Below are positions 24,064 through 32,705 of a DNA stretch of 36,024 bases, piece by piece (the stretch's first letter is position 1; each line of letters starts with the position of its first letter). The notes under the pieces were generated by a model that worked only from the letters and a program-made list of their open reading frames with translations, ran no database searches and had not been told where the DNA came from. This DNA comes from an uncultured Lewinella sp. (GTDB lineage: Bacteria > Bacteroidota > Bacteroidia > Chitinophagales > Saprospiraceae): assembly GCA_937873655.1 (NCBI GenBank), contig CALMYQ010000070.1, positions 1-36,024 on the forward strand, given 5' to 3'. The position numbers were made by a program, and so were the translations under genes.

Positions 24064-24127
24064 GAGGAATTGAGGAATCGAGGAATTGAGGAATTGAGGA
24101 ATCGAGGAATTGAGGAATTGAGGAATT
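24064..24127. repeat. Octamer tandem array GAGGAATT, eight units
   Basis: Eight units GAGGAATT or GAGGAATC in perfect 8-nt register start 8 nt after the stop codon of the DUF2911 gene. The unit is related to the reverse complement of the array at 20453-20508. Confidence 0.92.
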
Positions 24128-24147
24128 GATTCAGCCTGGCTTCCGGA

Positions 24148-24181
24148 AGCCGCGATCCTGATCAGGGTCGCGGCTTTTTTT
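24148..24181 (+). terminator. Intrinsic terminator
   Basis: AGCCGCGATCCTG at 24148-24160 pairs with the segment ending TCGCGGCT at 24161-24174 with little or no loop beyond ATCA and one mismatch. It is followed by seven T at 24174-24180. It closes the DUF2911 transcription unit before rfbC. Confidence 0.8.
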
Positions 24182-24216
24182 ATTGGGAGGAGCTGCCGAT
24201 TGCATGTCCCCTTTAT

Positions 24217-24224
24217 TACCTTTG
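24217..24224 (+). promoter_or_regulatory. Candidate -7 box of rfbC
   Basis: TACCTTTG at 24217-24224 matches TAnnTTTG; no good -33 TTTG is present at the standard distance. The predicted start site near 24231 lies downstream of the alternative start codons at 24183 and 24204 and upstream of the ATG at 24249, which supports that ATG. Confidence 0.4.
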
Positions 24225-24248
24225 CCTCTTCAAACCAAAACCGGTCAG

Positions 24249-24791
24249 ATGCCGTTTACACCTACCCCGATCGGGGGCCTGATGATCTACGATCCCGTCG
24301 TTTTTCCGGATGACCGGGGGTATTTTTTCGAGAGTTTCAACCGCCTCCGGTTTGGCGAGGGCGGCGTGTATACCGATTTTGTACAGGACAATGAGGCCAA
24401 ATCCGGCTATGGCGTGCTCCGGGGGTTGCATTATCAGGCGCCGCCTTTTGCACAGGCCAAACTGGTGCGCGTGATCGAAGGCGAAGTGCTGGATGTGGTT
24501 GTCGACATCCGCGAACATTCCCCGACATACGGCCAATGGTACGGCGTCCGGCTGAGCGGCGATAACAAAAGGCAGCTGTTCATCCCGCGCGGCTTTGCCC
24601 ATGGGTACGTCGTACTGAGCGAAACGGCCATTTTTGCCTACAAGTGCGATAATTACTACTCAAAAGCCCATGAAGGCGGCATCAGCTATAATGATCCGGC
24701 CCTGGGAATCGACTGGGAAATCGATCCGGGCGGGATTATCCTGTCACAAAAGGATACCTCGTGGCCTCCGTTCGGCCGTCACCGGAAATAA
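24249..24791 (+). CDS. rfbC: dTDP-4-dehydrorhamnose 3,5-epimerase
   Basis: A 180-residue cupin-fold epimerase of dTDP-L-rhamnose synthesis, converting dTDP-4-keto-6-deoxyglucose to its rhamno isomer. The family markers are FPDDRGYFFESFNRLRF near the N terminus, FVQDNEAKSGYGVLRGLHYQ with the catalytic H61, VRVIEGEVLDVVVDIRE, IPRGFAHGYVVLSE and YSKAHEGGISYNDPALGIDW. The length is normal. The other rhamnose genes (rfbA, B, D) are not in this window, so the pathway is completed elsewhere or the gene serves another deoxysugar. The following membrane protein and glycosyltransferase fit a role in cell-surface glycans. Confidence 0.95.
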   Translation: MPFTPTPIGGLMIYDPVVFPDDRGYFFESFNRLRFGEGGVYTDFVQDNEAKSGYGVLRGLHYQAPPFAQAKLVRVIEGEVLDVVVDIREHSPTYGQWYGVRLSGDNKRQLFIPRGFAHGYVVLSETAIFAYKCDNYYSKAHEGGISYNDPALGIDWEIDPGGIILSQKDTSWPPFGRHRK

Positions 24792-24863
24792 TCTGTTTTT
24801 TCCTGAAATTCTTCACTTTCCGGTGCAACAAAACCTGCGAAATGCCGTAGAACCGCTTATTGT

Positions 24864-24894
24864 TTTGGCGATTCACCGGAATACGTTACCTTTG
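24864..24894 (+). promoter_or_regulatory. Consensus Bacteroidota promoter upstream of the glycan genes
   Basis: TTTG at 24864-24867 and TACCTTTG at 24887-24894 are separated by exactly 19 nt, matching both halves of the Bacteroidota consensus. This is the best promoter in the window. Transcription would begin near 24901, giving a leader of about 150 nt before the ATG at 25055. Confidence 0.6.
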
Positions 24895-25054
24895 ACTCGC
24901 ACAAAGCCGATCTAAGACAAATAACTGACATCAGATTCCCTGTAAATGGATTTTTCCTTCGTGCCGGAAGATCCGACATCATCATTACAGCTCTACCTGA
25001 CAATCCTCCTCCTGCAAACGTTTAATAGTTTAAGCTCTCATAAACCGGGCGAGA

Positions 25055-26794
25055 ATGGTCGCATTGCTCATTTCGTGGGTTTTCGCAGGTTGGATATCAC
25101 TGGTCTTTGGTCTGGCCGGGTCCGCCTTAACGGCTTCACTGTTGCATGAAGACCGTCGAATACTGGCAAAGGCCGGCCCGGATTACGTATTTCTACTGGG
25201 TTTTATGCTGATCACTTCCCTGGTCAGCATCGCTTCCATTTTCATGCCGGTCAACGGATACCTGGTCAGTGCTTTTGCCCTGGCCGGGGCGGGACTTACG
25301 TATTGGCTCAGGGCCGACCTGGCTGCGGTGTATGCCGGCCTGCGATTGGGCTGGAAAGGGCTGCCGTGGCCGGTAAAAGTGGTGATCCTGACCGTTTTCC
25401 TGATGTCGATGTGCGCGGTAATCCTGGAATTCGGCGAATCGGACGTTTGGTTCTACCATTCCCAATCGATCAAGTGGATCAGGGAATACGCCGTTGTACC
25501 CGGTCTGGGCAATGTACACGGACGGTTTGCCTTCAATTCGCATTTCTTCATTTCATCTGCATTTTTCACACTTTGGTTTTCAAGCGATCACGTTGTGTTT
25601 TCGCTGGCAAGCCTGTTTTTCTTCCTGTTCATCACCCGGCTTGTTGTGCTGGTTCAATCCAACCTGGCGGCGCAGCGATGGGCTGATTTTATCCTGTATT
25701 CCATCCTGGCGCTGGCCTGTACCTTCCAGCTTTTTCCGGAAATACACGGCACGTCCACCGACGGCATCAGCGCCATGATCCTGTTGTACGCTTTACTTTT
25801 TTTTATGGACAGGCCGGTTTTCGAAGCGAGCAAAATGACGGGCCTGTTGTTTTTCTGGATGCTGATCATGACGGCGGTTACCTTCAAGCTCAGTTCTGTA
25901 TTTGCCGGCGTCATCCTCTTGTTTACCCTGAAACGCCTTTTTGCCGGCAGAAAATTGCTGGTCTTTGCCGGCGCCGGACTCCTGATCCTGGCCCCGTTCA
26001 TCACGCGGAATATCATCCTCTCCGGTTACCTGCTCTATCCGGTACCCCAGCTCGATGTACTTTCTGTCGACTGGAAGATCCCCATGGAAGAAGTGATTCT
26101 GGAGAAGAACCTGGTTTCGGGCTGGGCTAAATTGCCTTCGGGCGGCGCCGTGACCCCGATCCAGGACATTCCGAAAGTGCTCTCCATGCCGTTTGTCCCG
26201 TGGTTCAAGGCCTGGTGGCCCAACCAGTCGCTAAAATGGCAGGCGATCATGATCATCGACCTGTTCACGGTTTTCCTGGCAGCCCTGGCCCTGTACCGGC
26301 GCAAATACACCCTGGCGATCGTGAATTTCACGGTGGCCTTCAACCTGGTTTTCTGGTTTCTGGAGGCGCCGCGCCCAAGGTTCGGCTTTGCTTTCCTTTT
26401 CCTGGGGCTGGGGTTGGTGCTTTCCTGGGTCGGCGCGCCGGCCGTCAGACGGATCAAACCCAATCAATTCATATTCCTGTTATTTCCGCCGCTGATGATG
26501 GCTACTTCCGTACTTAAAAACGGCGTGAGGTACACCGAGCATTTTTCGGCGGGCTTATTGTGGATGCCGGATTATTTCCAGGTCCGGACCGAACCCCTGA
26601 TTTTCCAGGCCGAAAACTTCACCTTGAATACGCCGCCGGCGGAACCGCCCGCCAAAGGGATCTGGTGCTATAACCTGCCCTTGCCCTGTACGCCGTTCCC
26701 CAAACAGAACCTGATGATGAGGGGCAGCGATTATCAGGACGGCTTCAGGGTCGATACCAAATTTTCACAGCAGACCCATATCAGTAATCAATGA
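25055..26794 (+). CDS. Polytopic membrane protein, LIC_10190-like, probable glycosyltransferase-related
   Basis: A 579-residue integral membrane protein with roughly a dozen hydrophobic segments (for example LLISWVFAGWISLVFGLAGSA, VVILTVFLMSMCAVILEF, LLVFAGAGLLILAPFIT). The conserved-looking stretch DVWFYHSQSIKWIREYAVVP followed by GNVHGRFAFNSHFFISSAFF matches my memory of the LIC_10190 family, whose architecture resembles GT-C glycosyltransferases that use polyprenyl-linked sugars. A soluble C-terminal tail of about 70 residues follows the last helix. The gene precedes a dolichyl-phosphate-sugar-synthase-like GT2 enzyme by 56 nt, which could supply its lipid-linked sugar donor. Family assignment is moderate; the catalytic role is inferred. 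Confidence 0.75.
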   Translation: MVALLISWVFAGWISLVFGLAGSALTASLLHEDRRILAKAGPDYVFLLGFMLITSLVSIASIFMPVNGYLVSAFALAGAGLTYWLRADLAAVYAGLRLGWKGLPWPVKVVILTVFLMSMCAVILEFGESDVWFYHSQSIKWIREYAVVPGLGNVHGRFAFNSHFFISSAFFTLWFSSDHVVFSLASLFFFLFITRLVVLVQSNLAAQRWADFILYSILALACTFQLFPEIHGTSTDGISAMILLYALLFFMDRPVFEASKMTGLLFFWMLIMTAVTFKLSSVFAGVILLFTLKRLFAGRKLLVFAGAGLLILAPFITRNIILSGYLLYPVPQLDVLSVDWKIPMEEVILEKNLVSGWAKLPSGGAVTPIQDIPKVLSMPFVPWFKAWWPNQSLKWQAIMIIDLFTVFLAALALYRRKYTLAIVNFTVAFNLVFWFLEAPRPRFGFAFLFLGLGLVLSWVGAPAVRRIKPNQFIFLLFPPLMMATSVLKNGVRYTEHFSAGLLWMPDYFQVRTEPLIFQAENFTLNTPPAEPPAKGIWCYNLPLPCTPFPKQNLMMRGSDYQDGFRVDTKFSQQTHISNQ

Positions 26795-26850
26795 CCGAAT
26801 AACACCCTGAACAACACAACCATTTTGCAACCATTCTTTGAAAGTTTAAA

Positions 26851-27648
26851 ATGCCTCGCATGAAAATCAACAAACTATCGATCGTCATCCCCGCCTACAA
26901 TGAAGGGCCGACGATCCACCTGATCCTGGACAAGATCAGGGAAGTAGAAATGGTCGGGGGAATCCGCAAGGAGATCATCATCGTGAACGATTGTTCCACC
27001 GACAACACCAAAGAGGCCGTCCACAATTACATCCAGAACAACACCGACCTCAACGTGGTCTACTACGAACACGAGGTCAACCAGGGGAAAGGGGCCGCCC
27101 TCCACACCGGCATCAAAAAGGCGACAGGCGAATACCTGATCATCCAGGATGCCGACCTGGAATACGACCCCAGGGAGTACAACGAACTCCTTGAGCCCAT
27201 CCTGCTGGGGATGGCTGACGTCGTGTACGGCTCCCGGTTCATGGGCAGCAAACCCCACCGCATCCTCTTCTACTGGCACTCCATCGGCAACAAGTTCCTG
27301 ACCAACCTGTCCAACATGTTTTCCAACCTCAACCTGACGGACATGGAAACCTGTTACAAGCTCTTCAGTACCCGGCTGATCCAGAGCATAGAGCTGAAGG
27401 AAAAACGATTCGGTTTCGAACCCGAGGTGACCGCCAAGATCGCCAGGATCCCCAAGATCAGGATCTATGAGGTCGGCATTTCCTATTACGGCCGCACCTA
27501 CGACGAAGGCAAGAAGATCGGTTGGCGCGACGGCTTCAGGGCCATCTACTGCATCCTGAAGTACAACCTCTTCAAGAACAGCAAACCCAAAGTACAATGG
27601 AACGACCCTGCAAGGCCCGTTGAAGCCATGGTACAACCGGAAAAATAA
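26851..27648 (+). CDS. GT2 family glycosyltransferase, polyprenyl-phosphate sugar synthase-like
   Basis: A 265-residue cytoplasmic GT-A fold enzyme. [20 protein letters not shown] and [13 protein letters not shown] form the nucleotide-binding start, and the metal-binding DxD motif is D100-A-D102 in [22 protein letters not shown] and [13 protein letters not shown] are typical of the DPM1-like subgroup, which transfers a sugar from a nucleotide donor to polyprenyl phosphate. No transmembrane segments follow the catalytic domain, so it is a DPM1-type soluble form. ATGs at 26851 and 26860 are both possible starts. It lies 56 nt after the polytopic membrane gene and 9 nt before the next gene, so an operon is likely. 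The sugar is unknown. Confidence 0.92.
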   Translation: MPRMKINKLSIVIPAYNEGPTIHLILDKIREVEMVGGIRKEIIIVNDCSTDNTKEAVHNYIQNNTDLNVVYYEHEVNQGKGAALHTGIKKATGEYLIIQDADLEYDPREYNELLEPILLGMADVVYGSRFMGSKPHRILFYWHSIGNKFLTNLSNMFSNLNLTDMETCYKLFSTRLIQSIELKEKRFGFEPEVTAKIARIPKIRIYEVGISYYGRTYDEGKKIGWRDGFRAIYCILKYNLFKNSKPKVQWNDPARPVEAMVQPEK

Positions 27649-27657
27649 TACCGAGGT

Positions 27658-30600
27658 ATGACCAAGTATTTCCTGCCGGGGCTCCTGGCGGCTGTTTTGC
27701 TGATGCAGGCCTGCAACGCCCCGGAGCCCGAACGCATTCTGGTTTTTTCGAAAACAGCGGGACCGCGCCACGCCGCCGTTGAGGCCGGTCGCGAAGCCCT
27801 GGCCCAAATGGCCGAAGCCAACCACTGGCTCATCGATACCACGGAAAACGCCGAACTGATCGCGGAAGAAAACCTTCAGCGCTATTCCGCCGTCGTTTTC
27901 CTGAATACCTCGGGCGCTTTCCTCAATTCCTTTCAACAAGCTGACCTGCAACGCTACATCCAGGCCGGCGGCGGCTTTGCGGGCATCCATTCCGCCTGCG
28001 AGACCGAACCGGATTGGGCCTGGTTCGGCGAACTCATCGGCGCACGGCCGGACCGGCACGAGACCTCCGCCGCTTCGGGCATCCAGGTGATCAGGGATGT
28101 GAAGCATCCGGCGATCGCCAAGATACCCGACGGCTTCAGCTGGACGGATGAATGGTACCATTTTCCCGAGCTGAATGCCGGCGCTGCGCTCCTTTGCACC
28201 CGCGAAGACGAGAATAAATCGGTTCAGCCGGTTTCCTGGTTCCGCGAATTCGACGGCGGCCGGTCCTTTTATACCTGCGTAGGGCACAATCCGGAAAATT
28301 TCCGGGATCCCGTTTTTCTGGAACACCTCAAAGGGGGTATCCAATACGCCATCGGCAATAATGTGCGCGATTATTCCAAAGCGACCACCTCCCGCACGCC
28401 CGACGAGGACCGGTTCGTCAAAGTTCCGCTGGCAGATTCCGTCTGGGTGGAACCCATCGAATTGTCCGTATTGCCCAACCTCGATATCCTGGTCATCCAG
28501 CGGCGCGGCGAATTGATGTATTACCACAACGATACCCGCGAGCTCACCCAGGCCGGCAAGCTGGACGTCTTCTTTCAGGCTGACGACCCCAAGATCCATT
28601 CCGAACAGGGACTCGTCGGGCTGACCATCGACCCGGAATTCGCCGACAATCATTTCATTTACCTGTTCTATTCCCCGAAAGAGAAGGAAGTCAACCGCCT
28701 GTCCAGGTTCACGCTTGTCGAGCAGACCCTCGACCTGGCCAGTGAAAAGATCCTCCTGGAATTTTACAGCGACCGGAGCATCTGCTGCCATACCGGCGGC
28801 TCGCTGGCGTTCGGCCCCGACCGGATGCTGTTTGTCTCCACCGGCGACAACACCGCTCCTACCCACCAGCGCAAGGAAAAGAACCATCCCGACGGCTTTG
28901 CTCCGATCGATAACCGGCCGGAATTCAAGCAGTTCGACGCCACCGGCAAGGCGGGCAATACCAACGATTATCAGGGCAAGATCCTGCGGCTGAGAATGAA
29001 CCTGGACGGCACCTATGAGATTCCGGACGACAACCTGTTCCCGAAAGGAGAAGCCGGAACGTTGCCGGAGGTTTATGTCATGGGCACCCGCAATCCGTAC
29101 CGCATCTCCGTGGATTGGAAAACGGGCTTCCTGTACTGGGGGGAAGTGGGGCCCGATGCCGAAGAAGATAACGAGCAATGGGGCCCCGAAGGGTACGACG
29201 AGATCAACCAGGCGCGCGGCTCCGGCAACTTCGGCTGGCCGTTCTTTATTGCCGACAATAAAGCCTATCGCGAATACGATTTCGCCACCGACAAAGCGGG
29301 CGCTTATTTTGACCCGCTCCACCCGGTCAACGCCTCGAAAAAGAATACCGGCAAACGGGAATTGCCGCCGGCGCAGGGCGCATTCATCTGGTATCCGTAT
29401 GAGGAATCCACCTTGTTCCCGCAATTGGGTACCGGCGGGCGGAATGCCATGGCCGGCCCGGTGTACCATATGGCTGATTACCCCGAGGAAACCCGTCTGC
29501 CGGCTGCGTATGACGGCAAATTATTCATTTATGAATGGATGCGCGACTGGGTCAAGGTCGTCACCATGGACTCCACCGGTAACTATGTACGGATGGAGCC
29601 GTTCATGTCGGGTTCGAAATTCTCGCATCCCATCGACATGGAGATCGGACCGGACGGCCGCTTGTACGTGCTCGAATACGGTGCGGGCTGGTATACCGGC
29701 AACGACGATTCGGGCCTGTACCGGATCGATTTTACGGACGGCAACCGGCCGCCCAAAGCCAAGCTGGTCGCCGACCGGACTTCGGGCTCCGTTCCCTTAA
29801 CCGTGAAATTCTCGGCTGCAGGGTCGCTGGACCCCGACGGCGGTCCGCTTTCTTATATCTGGGACTTCGGCGACGGCCAGACGGAAGAAACGACGGCAGC
29901 CGAACCCGCGCATACCTACGGTAAAGTGGGCGATTACAACGTCTTTCTGACGGCTGTGGATAATAAAGGCGCCGCCACCCGCATCGGCCCGCTGGCCGTG
30001 TATGCCGGCAATGAAGCGCCCCGGCTCGCCATCGAGGTGGAGGGCAATCGCCAGTTTTATTTTCCGGGTCGCCCGGTTAAATACAAAGTGGTCGTTAGCG
30101 ATAAGGAGGACGGCCAACTGGAAAGCGCCGCCATTCCCACCGACCGGTTCTCGCTCAAGCTGGATTACCTGACCGTGGCCAAACCCGTCCTGGGGCACCA
30201 GATCGTATCGGAAGACGAATTGGGCAGGCAATACATCGGCGAAAATGACTGCGCTTCGTGCCACAAGGAAAAAGAACGGTCTGCCGGCCCCTCCTACGAG
30301 GAAGTGGCCGCCCGCTACCGCGATCAGAAAGACGCGATCGACTACCTGAGCGCCAAGATCATCAAAGGGGGCAGCGGCGTTTGGGGCGAAACGGCTATGA
30401 GCGCGCACCCGTCGATGACTGTGGAAACCGCCGGGATGATCGCCAGATATATCCTGACGCTCGGCCGCGATGACACGAAGCTGATCAGCCTGCCCGCTGC
30501 CGGCGACCTCAACCCGGACCAGGGCAAGAAAACGGACCCCAAGACGGTGGTCCGGCTCAAGGCCAGCTATACCGACAAAGGCGGCCCATCCGCCCGCGCC

Positions 30601-31023
30601 ATGGCATCAACCGCTTCTCTGGAGCTGAGTTACCCCAAGATCGAAGCCGAGGGCAGCGCCCGCAAGCAGCATATGACCGAGGAGATCTGGCAAAAAGAAA
30701 CGCTGGCCAAAACGGCCGGTACGGAAGGCTGGATGTCCTACCCGGCCTGCGATTTTACCGGCGTCAACCGGCTCAAGGTGCGTTATGCCTTGTCAGGCGG
30801 CAAGTCCACCGGATTCCAACTGTATTTTTACCTCGATAGCCCGGATGGAACGCCCGTTGCAACGACCACCGTCGGAGCCGGAGAAACTGCCGGCCGTTTC
30901 TACGAAAAACAGGTGGAATTCAAGGCGCCGGCCGACGGCAAGCCGCACAGCTTATATGTGAAATACCAGGCCCAGGCAGGGGAGAAGGCGGGTTTGGGAA
31001 TTGACGGGTATTTGTTGGAGTGA
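27658..31023 (+). CDS. Multidomain lipoprotein: ThuA + PQQ sugar dehydrogenase + PKD + cytochrome c + CBM-like
   Basis: A 1121-residue exported lipoprotein (lipobox LMQAC, Cys near residue 20). Order of modules: ThuA-like glutamine-amidotransferase fold, about 22-240 (GGGFAGIHSACETEPDWAWF); PQQ-dependent aldose dehydrogenase propeller, about 255-700 (SEQGLVGLTIDPEFADNHFI, CCHTGGSLAFGPDRMLFVST, VMGTRNPYRISVD); PKD domain, about 705-785 (DPDGGPLSYIWDFGDG); class I cytochrome c, about 855-940, with haem motif C865-A-S-C868-H869 and probable Met ligand M914; C-terminal jelly-roll resembling a carbohydrate-binding module, about 985-1121. The haem domain could accept electrons directly from the PQQ domain. 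The gene starts 9 nt after the glycosyltransferase. This fusion type is known in Bacteroidota, often linked to polysaccharide use. Confidence 0.92.
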   Translation: MTKYFLPGLLAAVLLMQACNAPEPERILVFSKTAGPRHAAVEAGREALAQMAEANHWLIDTTENAELIAEENLQRYSAVVFLNTSGAFLNSFQQADLQRYIQAGGGFAGIHSACETEPDWAWFGELIGARPDRHETSAASGIQVIRDVKHPAIAKIPDGFSWTDEWYHFPELNAGAALLCTREDENKSVQPVSWFREFDGGRSFYTCVGHNPENFRDPVFLEHLKGGIQYAIGNNVRDYSKATTSRTPDEDRFVKVPLADSVWVEPIELSVLPNLDILVIQRRGELMYYHNDTRELTQAGKLDVFFQADDPKIHSEQGLVGLTIDPEFADNHFIYLFYSPKEKEVNRLSRFTLVEQTLDLASEKILLEFYSDRSICCHTGGSLAFGPDRMLFVSTGDNTAPTHQRKEKNHPDGFAPIDNRPEFKQFDATGKAGNTNDYQGKILRLRMNLDGTYEIPDDNLFPKGEAGTLPEVYVMGTRNPYRISVDWKTGFLYWGEVGPDAEEDNEQWGPEGYDEINQARGSGNFGWPFFIADNKAYREYDFATDKAGAYFDPLHPVNASKKNTGKRELPPAQGAFIWYPYEESTLFPQLGTGGRNAMAGPVYHMADYPEETRLPAAYDGKLFIYEWMRDWVKVVTMDSTGNYVRMEPFMSGSKFSHPIDMEIGPDGRLYVLEYGAGWYTGNDDSGLYRIDFTDGNRPPKAKLVADRTSGSVPLTVKFSAAGSLDPDGGPLSYIWDFGDGQTEETTAAEPAHTYGKVGDYNVFLTAVDNKGAATRIGPLAVYAGNEAPRLAIEVEGNRQFYFPGRPVKYKVVVSDKEDGQLESAAIPTDRFSLKLDYLTVAKPVLGHQIVSEDELGRQYIGENDCASCHKEKERSAGPSYEEVAARYRDQKDAIDYLSAKIIKGGSGVWGETAMSAHPSMTVETAGMIARYILTLGRDDTKLISLPAAGDLNPDQGKKTDPKTVVRLKASYTDKGGPSARAMASTASLELSYPKIEAEGSARKQHMTEEIWQKETLAKTAGTEGWMSYPACDFTGVNRLKVRYALSGGKSTGFQLYFYLDSPDGTPVATTTVGAGETAGRFYEKQVEFKAPADGKPHSLYVKYQAQAGEKAGLGIDGYLLE

Positions 31024-31033
31024 GGAGAAGAAG

Positions 31034-31158
31034 AATGCAAAATGTAAAATGTAAAGGGGGTAATGTAAAAGTATGGGCATGGTCCGGCTTAAGGCCGCTG
31101 CCGCCCGATATTCCCCGCCACTTTTAAATGTTGAACTTTTTCTTTTACATTTTGCATT
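31034..31158. repeat. Inverted repeat with heptamer units between 31023 and 31336
   Basis: AATGCAAAATGTAAAA at 31034-31049 is the exact complement of 31143-31158. The left arm consists of heptamers AATGCAA, AATGTAA, AATGTAA in register. The remaining part of the 312-nt gap holds no convincing gene; TATCTTTC at 31195-31202 is one mismatch from a -7 box. Confidence 0.75.
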
Positions 31159-31335
31159 TCCAGCCGGAAGCCCTCGGGAGAACGGCAAAATTCCTATCTT
31201 TCACTGTCATTCTAAATAGGTCATTACATTGCATACCTACGGCATGCTGAACCACATTTCTCCTATTCGTCTACCGGGATTTAATCCCTGCGGGATATTT
31301 TCCCCTGAATTGCATATCTAACAATCCGAGCGTTT

Positions 31336-31974
31336 ATGAAAAAAATTCTTCCTCTGTTTTTTGGAATAACGATTTTACTGGCCGGCTGCAGCCCGAAATC
31401 CACCCCCGCTGAAAAACTCGCAGGGTACTTCCAGCCCCTCCAACCGTCCGACACCCTCATCCTCTCCGTCGACGAACCCGGCGACGACCTGGATACCATC
31501 CCGCTCACCGATTTTTTCGCCGCTGTGCCGGATACCTTACGCCAGGATATCGATTATATGATGGATACCGGCGAGACGATGATCACCCCGCACGGCCGGT
31601 TTCCGCTGGATGACCGGAGGGAGGCCCTGGTGGCGGATATAGTCGCCAGTTGGTGGCTCAACAAATCCTTGCTGGTGTACGACAAGCAGGAAAAGCGGGT
31701 CGTAGCTGCGATTCCCGTGGCTACCTTTTACGGCGGCGAGGGCGGACAGGTAACCCTGAAAAGCTGGCTATACCCCGGTGCGGACGGCCAAAAACGGATG
31801 GTCACCCGCCAATCCGATCACTGGATGACCCTGAACGAGGAAGACGATGACCCTCAGCAGCATTACGCGGAATCCGTGGCGTTGTTCGGCTGGCAGAACG
31901 GGATGTTCCGGGAGGAATTGGTGCAGGATTCGGCGATGTTGATCCGGAAGTTTCCGATTCCGCGTGATTTTTGA
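31336..31974 (+). CDS. Lipoprotein of unknown function
   Basis: A 212-residue protein with a clear lipoprotein signal (FFGITILLAGC, Cys at 18). The mature part has no motif I recognise. It contains acidic patches (DEPGDDLDTI, NEEDDDPQQH), an aromatic motif ASWWLNKSLLVYD, and predicted beta strands (KRVVAAIPVATFYGGEGGQV). No partner genes are obvious: the upstream gene ends 312 nt before and the downstream AbiE pair is of different base composition. It is probably attached to the outer or inner membrane facing the periplasm. Presence of a real gene is supported by the signal peptide and the GC-rich third positions. Confidence 0.75.
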   Translation: MKKILPLFFGITILLAGCSPKSTPAEKLAGYFQPLQPSDTLILSVDEPGDDLDTIPLTDFFAAVPDTLRQDIDYMMDTGETMITPHGRFPLDDRREALVADIVASWWLNKSLLVYDKQEKRVVAAIPVATFYGGEGGQVTLKSWLYPGADGQKRMVTRQSDHWMTLNEEDDDPQQHYAESVALFGWQNGMFREELVQDSAMLIRKFPIPRDF

Positions 31975-32025
31975 TGAGCTAGTGGGGCTTATAGGGGGTC
32001 TGGGGCAGTTTGGTGCCGATAAATT

Positions 32026-32079
32026 TATTTTTGTTTCTGTAATTCATTATTTTTGCTGAATAATAGAAATGAATGAATT
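32026..32079 (+). promoter_or_regulatory. Promoter and palindromic operator candidate of the AbiE pair
   Basis: Two exact TAnnTTTG boxes (TATTTTTG at 32026-32033 and 32048-32055) precede the antitoxin gene. Around the second, AATTCATT (32041-32048) is complementary to AATGAATT (32072-32079), and ATTATT (32046-32051) to AATAAT (32060-32065). AbiEi antitoxins are known to repress their own operon by binding inverted repeats in the promoter, so this is a likely operator. The start codon at 32073 lies inside the right arm. Confidence 0.5.
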
Positions 32080-32705
32080 ATTTGAATTTTCAACATGCAT
32101 TTGATCGGCTGCCGGTTATTTCTACCAGAGAGGTTGAAAAAGCTTTTCCAGATTTTGATCGCAATGCCCTGACTCGCTGGCAGGAAAAGGGTTATTTACA
32201 AAAGATTCGCAGCGGGTTTTATCGATTCGCAAGCCGGCCTTTGAAAAGTGACTCCGACATTTTCTTCATAGCTAACCGGATATACCAGCCTTCTTATGTA
32301 TCGCTTCAATCGGCTATGCGATGGTATGATTTTATTCCGGAAGGAGTTTTTACAGTTACATCCGTATCAACGCTTAAAACAATCCAATTTTCTACATCTG
32401 TTGGAGTTTTTTCTTACCGAAGTCTAAAACCGGAGCTTTTTTGGGGGTATCACCTGGAAGCATACGGCGATTTCCGAATAAAAATAGCGGATCCGGCAAA
32501 AGCGCTCCTTGATTTACTTTATCTAAACCCTCATCTTGCTACTGAGGATCATTTTTTTGAATTGCGATTGAATATGATGGAGATAAAGGAAAAATTGGAC
32601 TTTCATGTATTTGAACAATACCTGGAATATTTTTCTTCTCCTGCTCTAATGGCCAGAGCAGAATCTTTTATGAAATTCATAGAAGCCCATGCTTTCACTA
32701 AATGA
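32073..32705 (+). CDS. abiEi: AbiEi-type antitoxin, transcriptional repressor
   Basis: A 210-residue antitoxin of the type IV AbiE toxin-antitoxin system, linked to abortive phage infection. The N-terminal winged HTH occupies about residues 1-55 (STREVEKAFPDFDRNALTRW, then GYLQKIRSGFYRFA). The C-terminal domain follows, with the usual YVSLQSAMRWYDFIPEGVFT and IADPAKALLDLLYL motifs. The C-terminal domain is the part that counteracts the toxin in studied members. The gene overlaps the toxin gene by 17 nt. The DNA is visibly AT-richer than neighbouring genes and uses A/T-ending codons, which suggests horizontal acquisition. A second ATG at 32069 is out of frame. Confidence 0.9.
   Translation: MNYLNFQHAFDRLPVISTREVEKAFPDFDRNALTRWQEKGYLQKIRSGFYRFASRPLKSDSDIFFIANRIYQPSYVSLQSAMRWYDFIPEGVFTVTSVSTLKTIQFSTSVGVFSYRSLKPELFWGYHLEAYGDFRIKIADPAKALLDLLYLNPHLATEDHFFELRLNMMEIKEKLDFHVFEQYLEYFSSPALMARAESFMKFIEAHAFTK

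Noticed and set aside
26875..29469. 864-codon minus-strand frame across the GT2 and ThuA/PQQ genes
   Set aside because: It spans two well-recognised genes and their junction on the other strand; it is an antisense shadow caused by codon bias.
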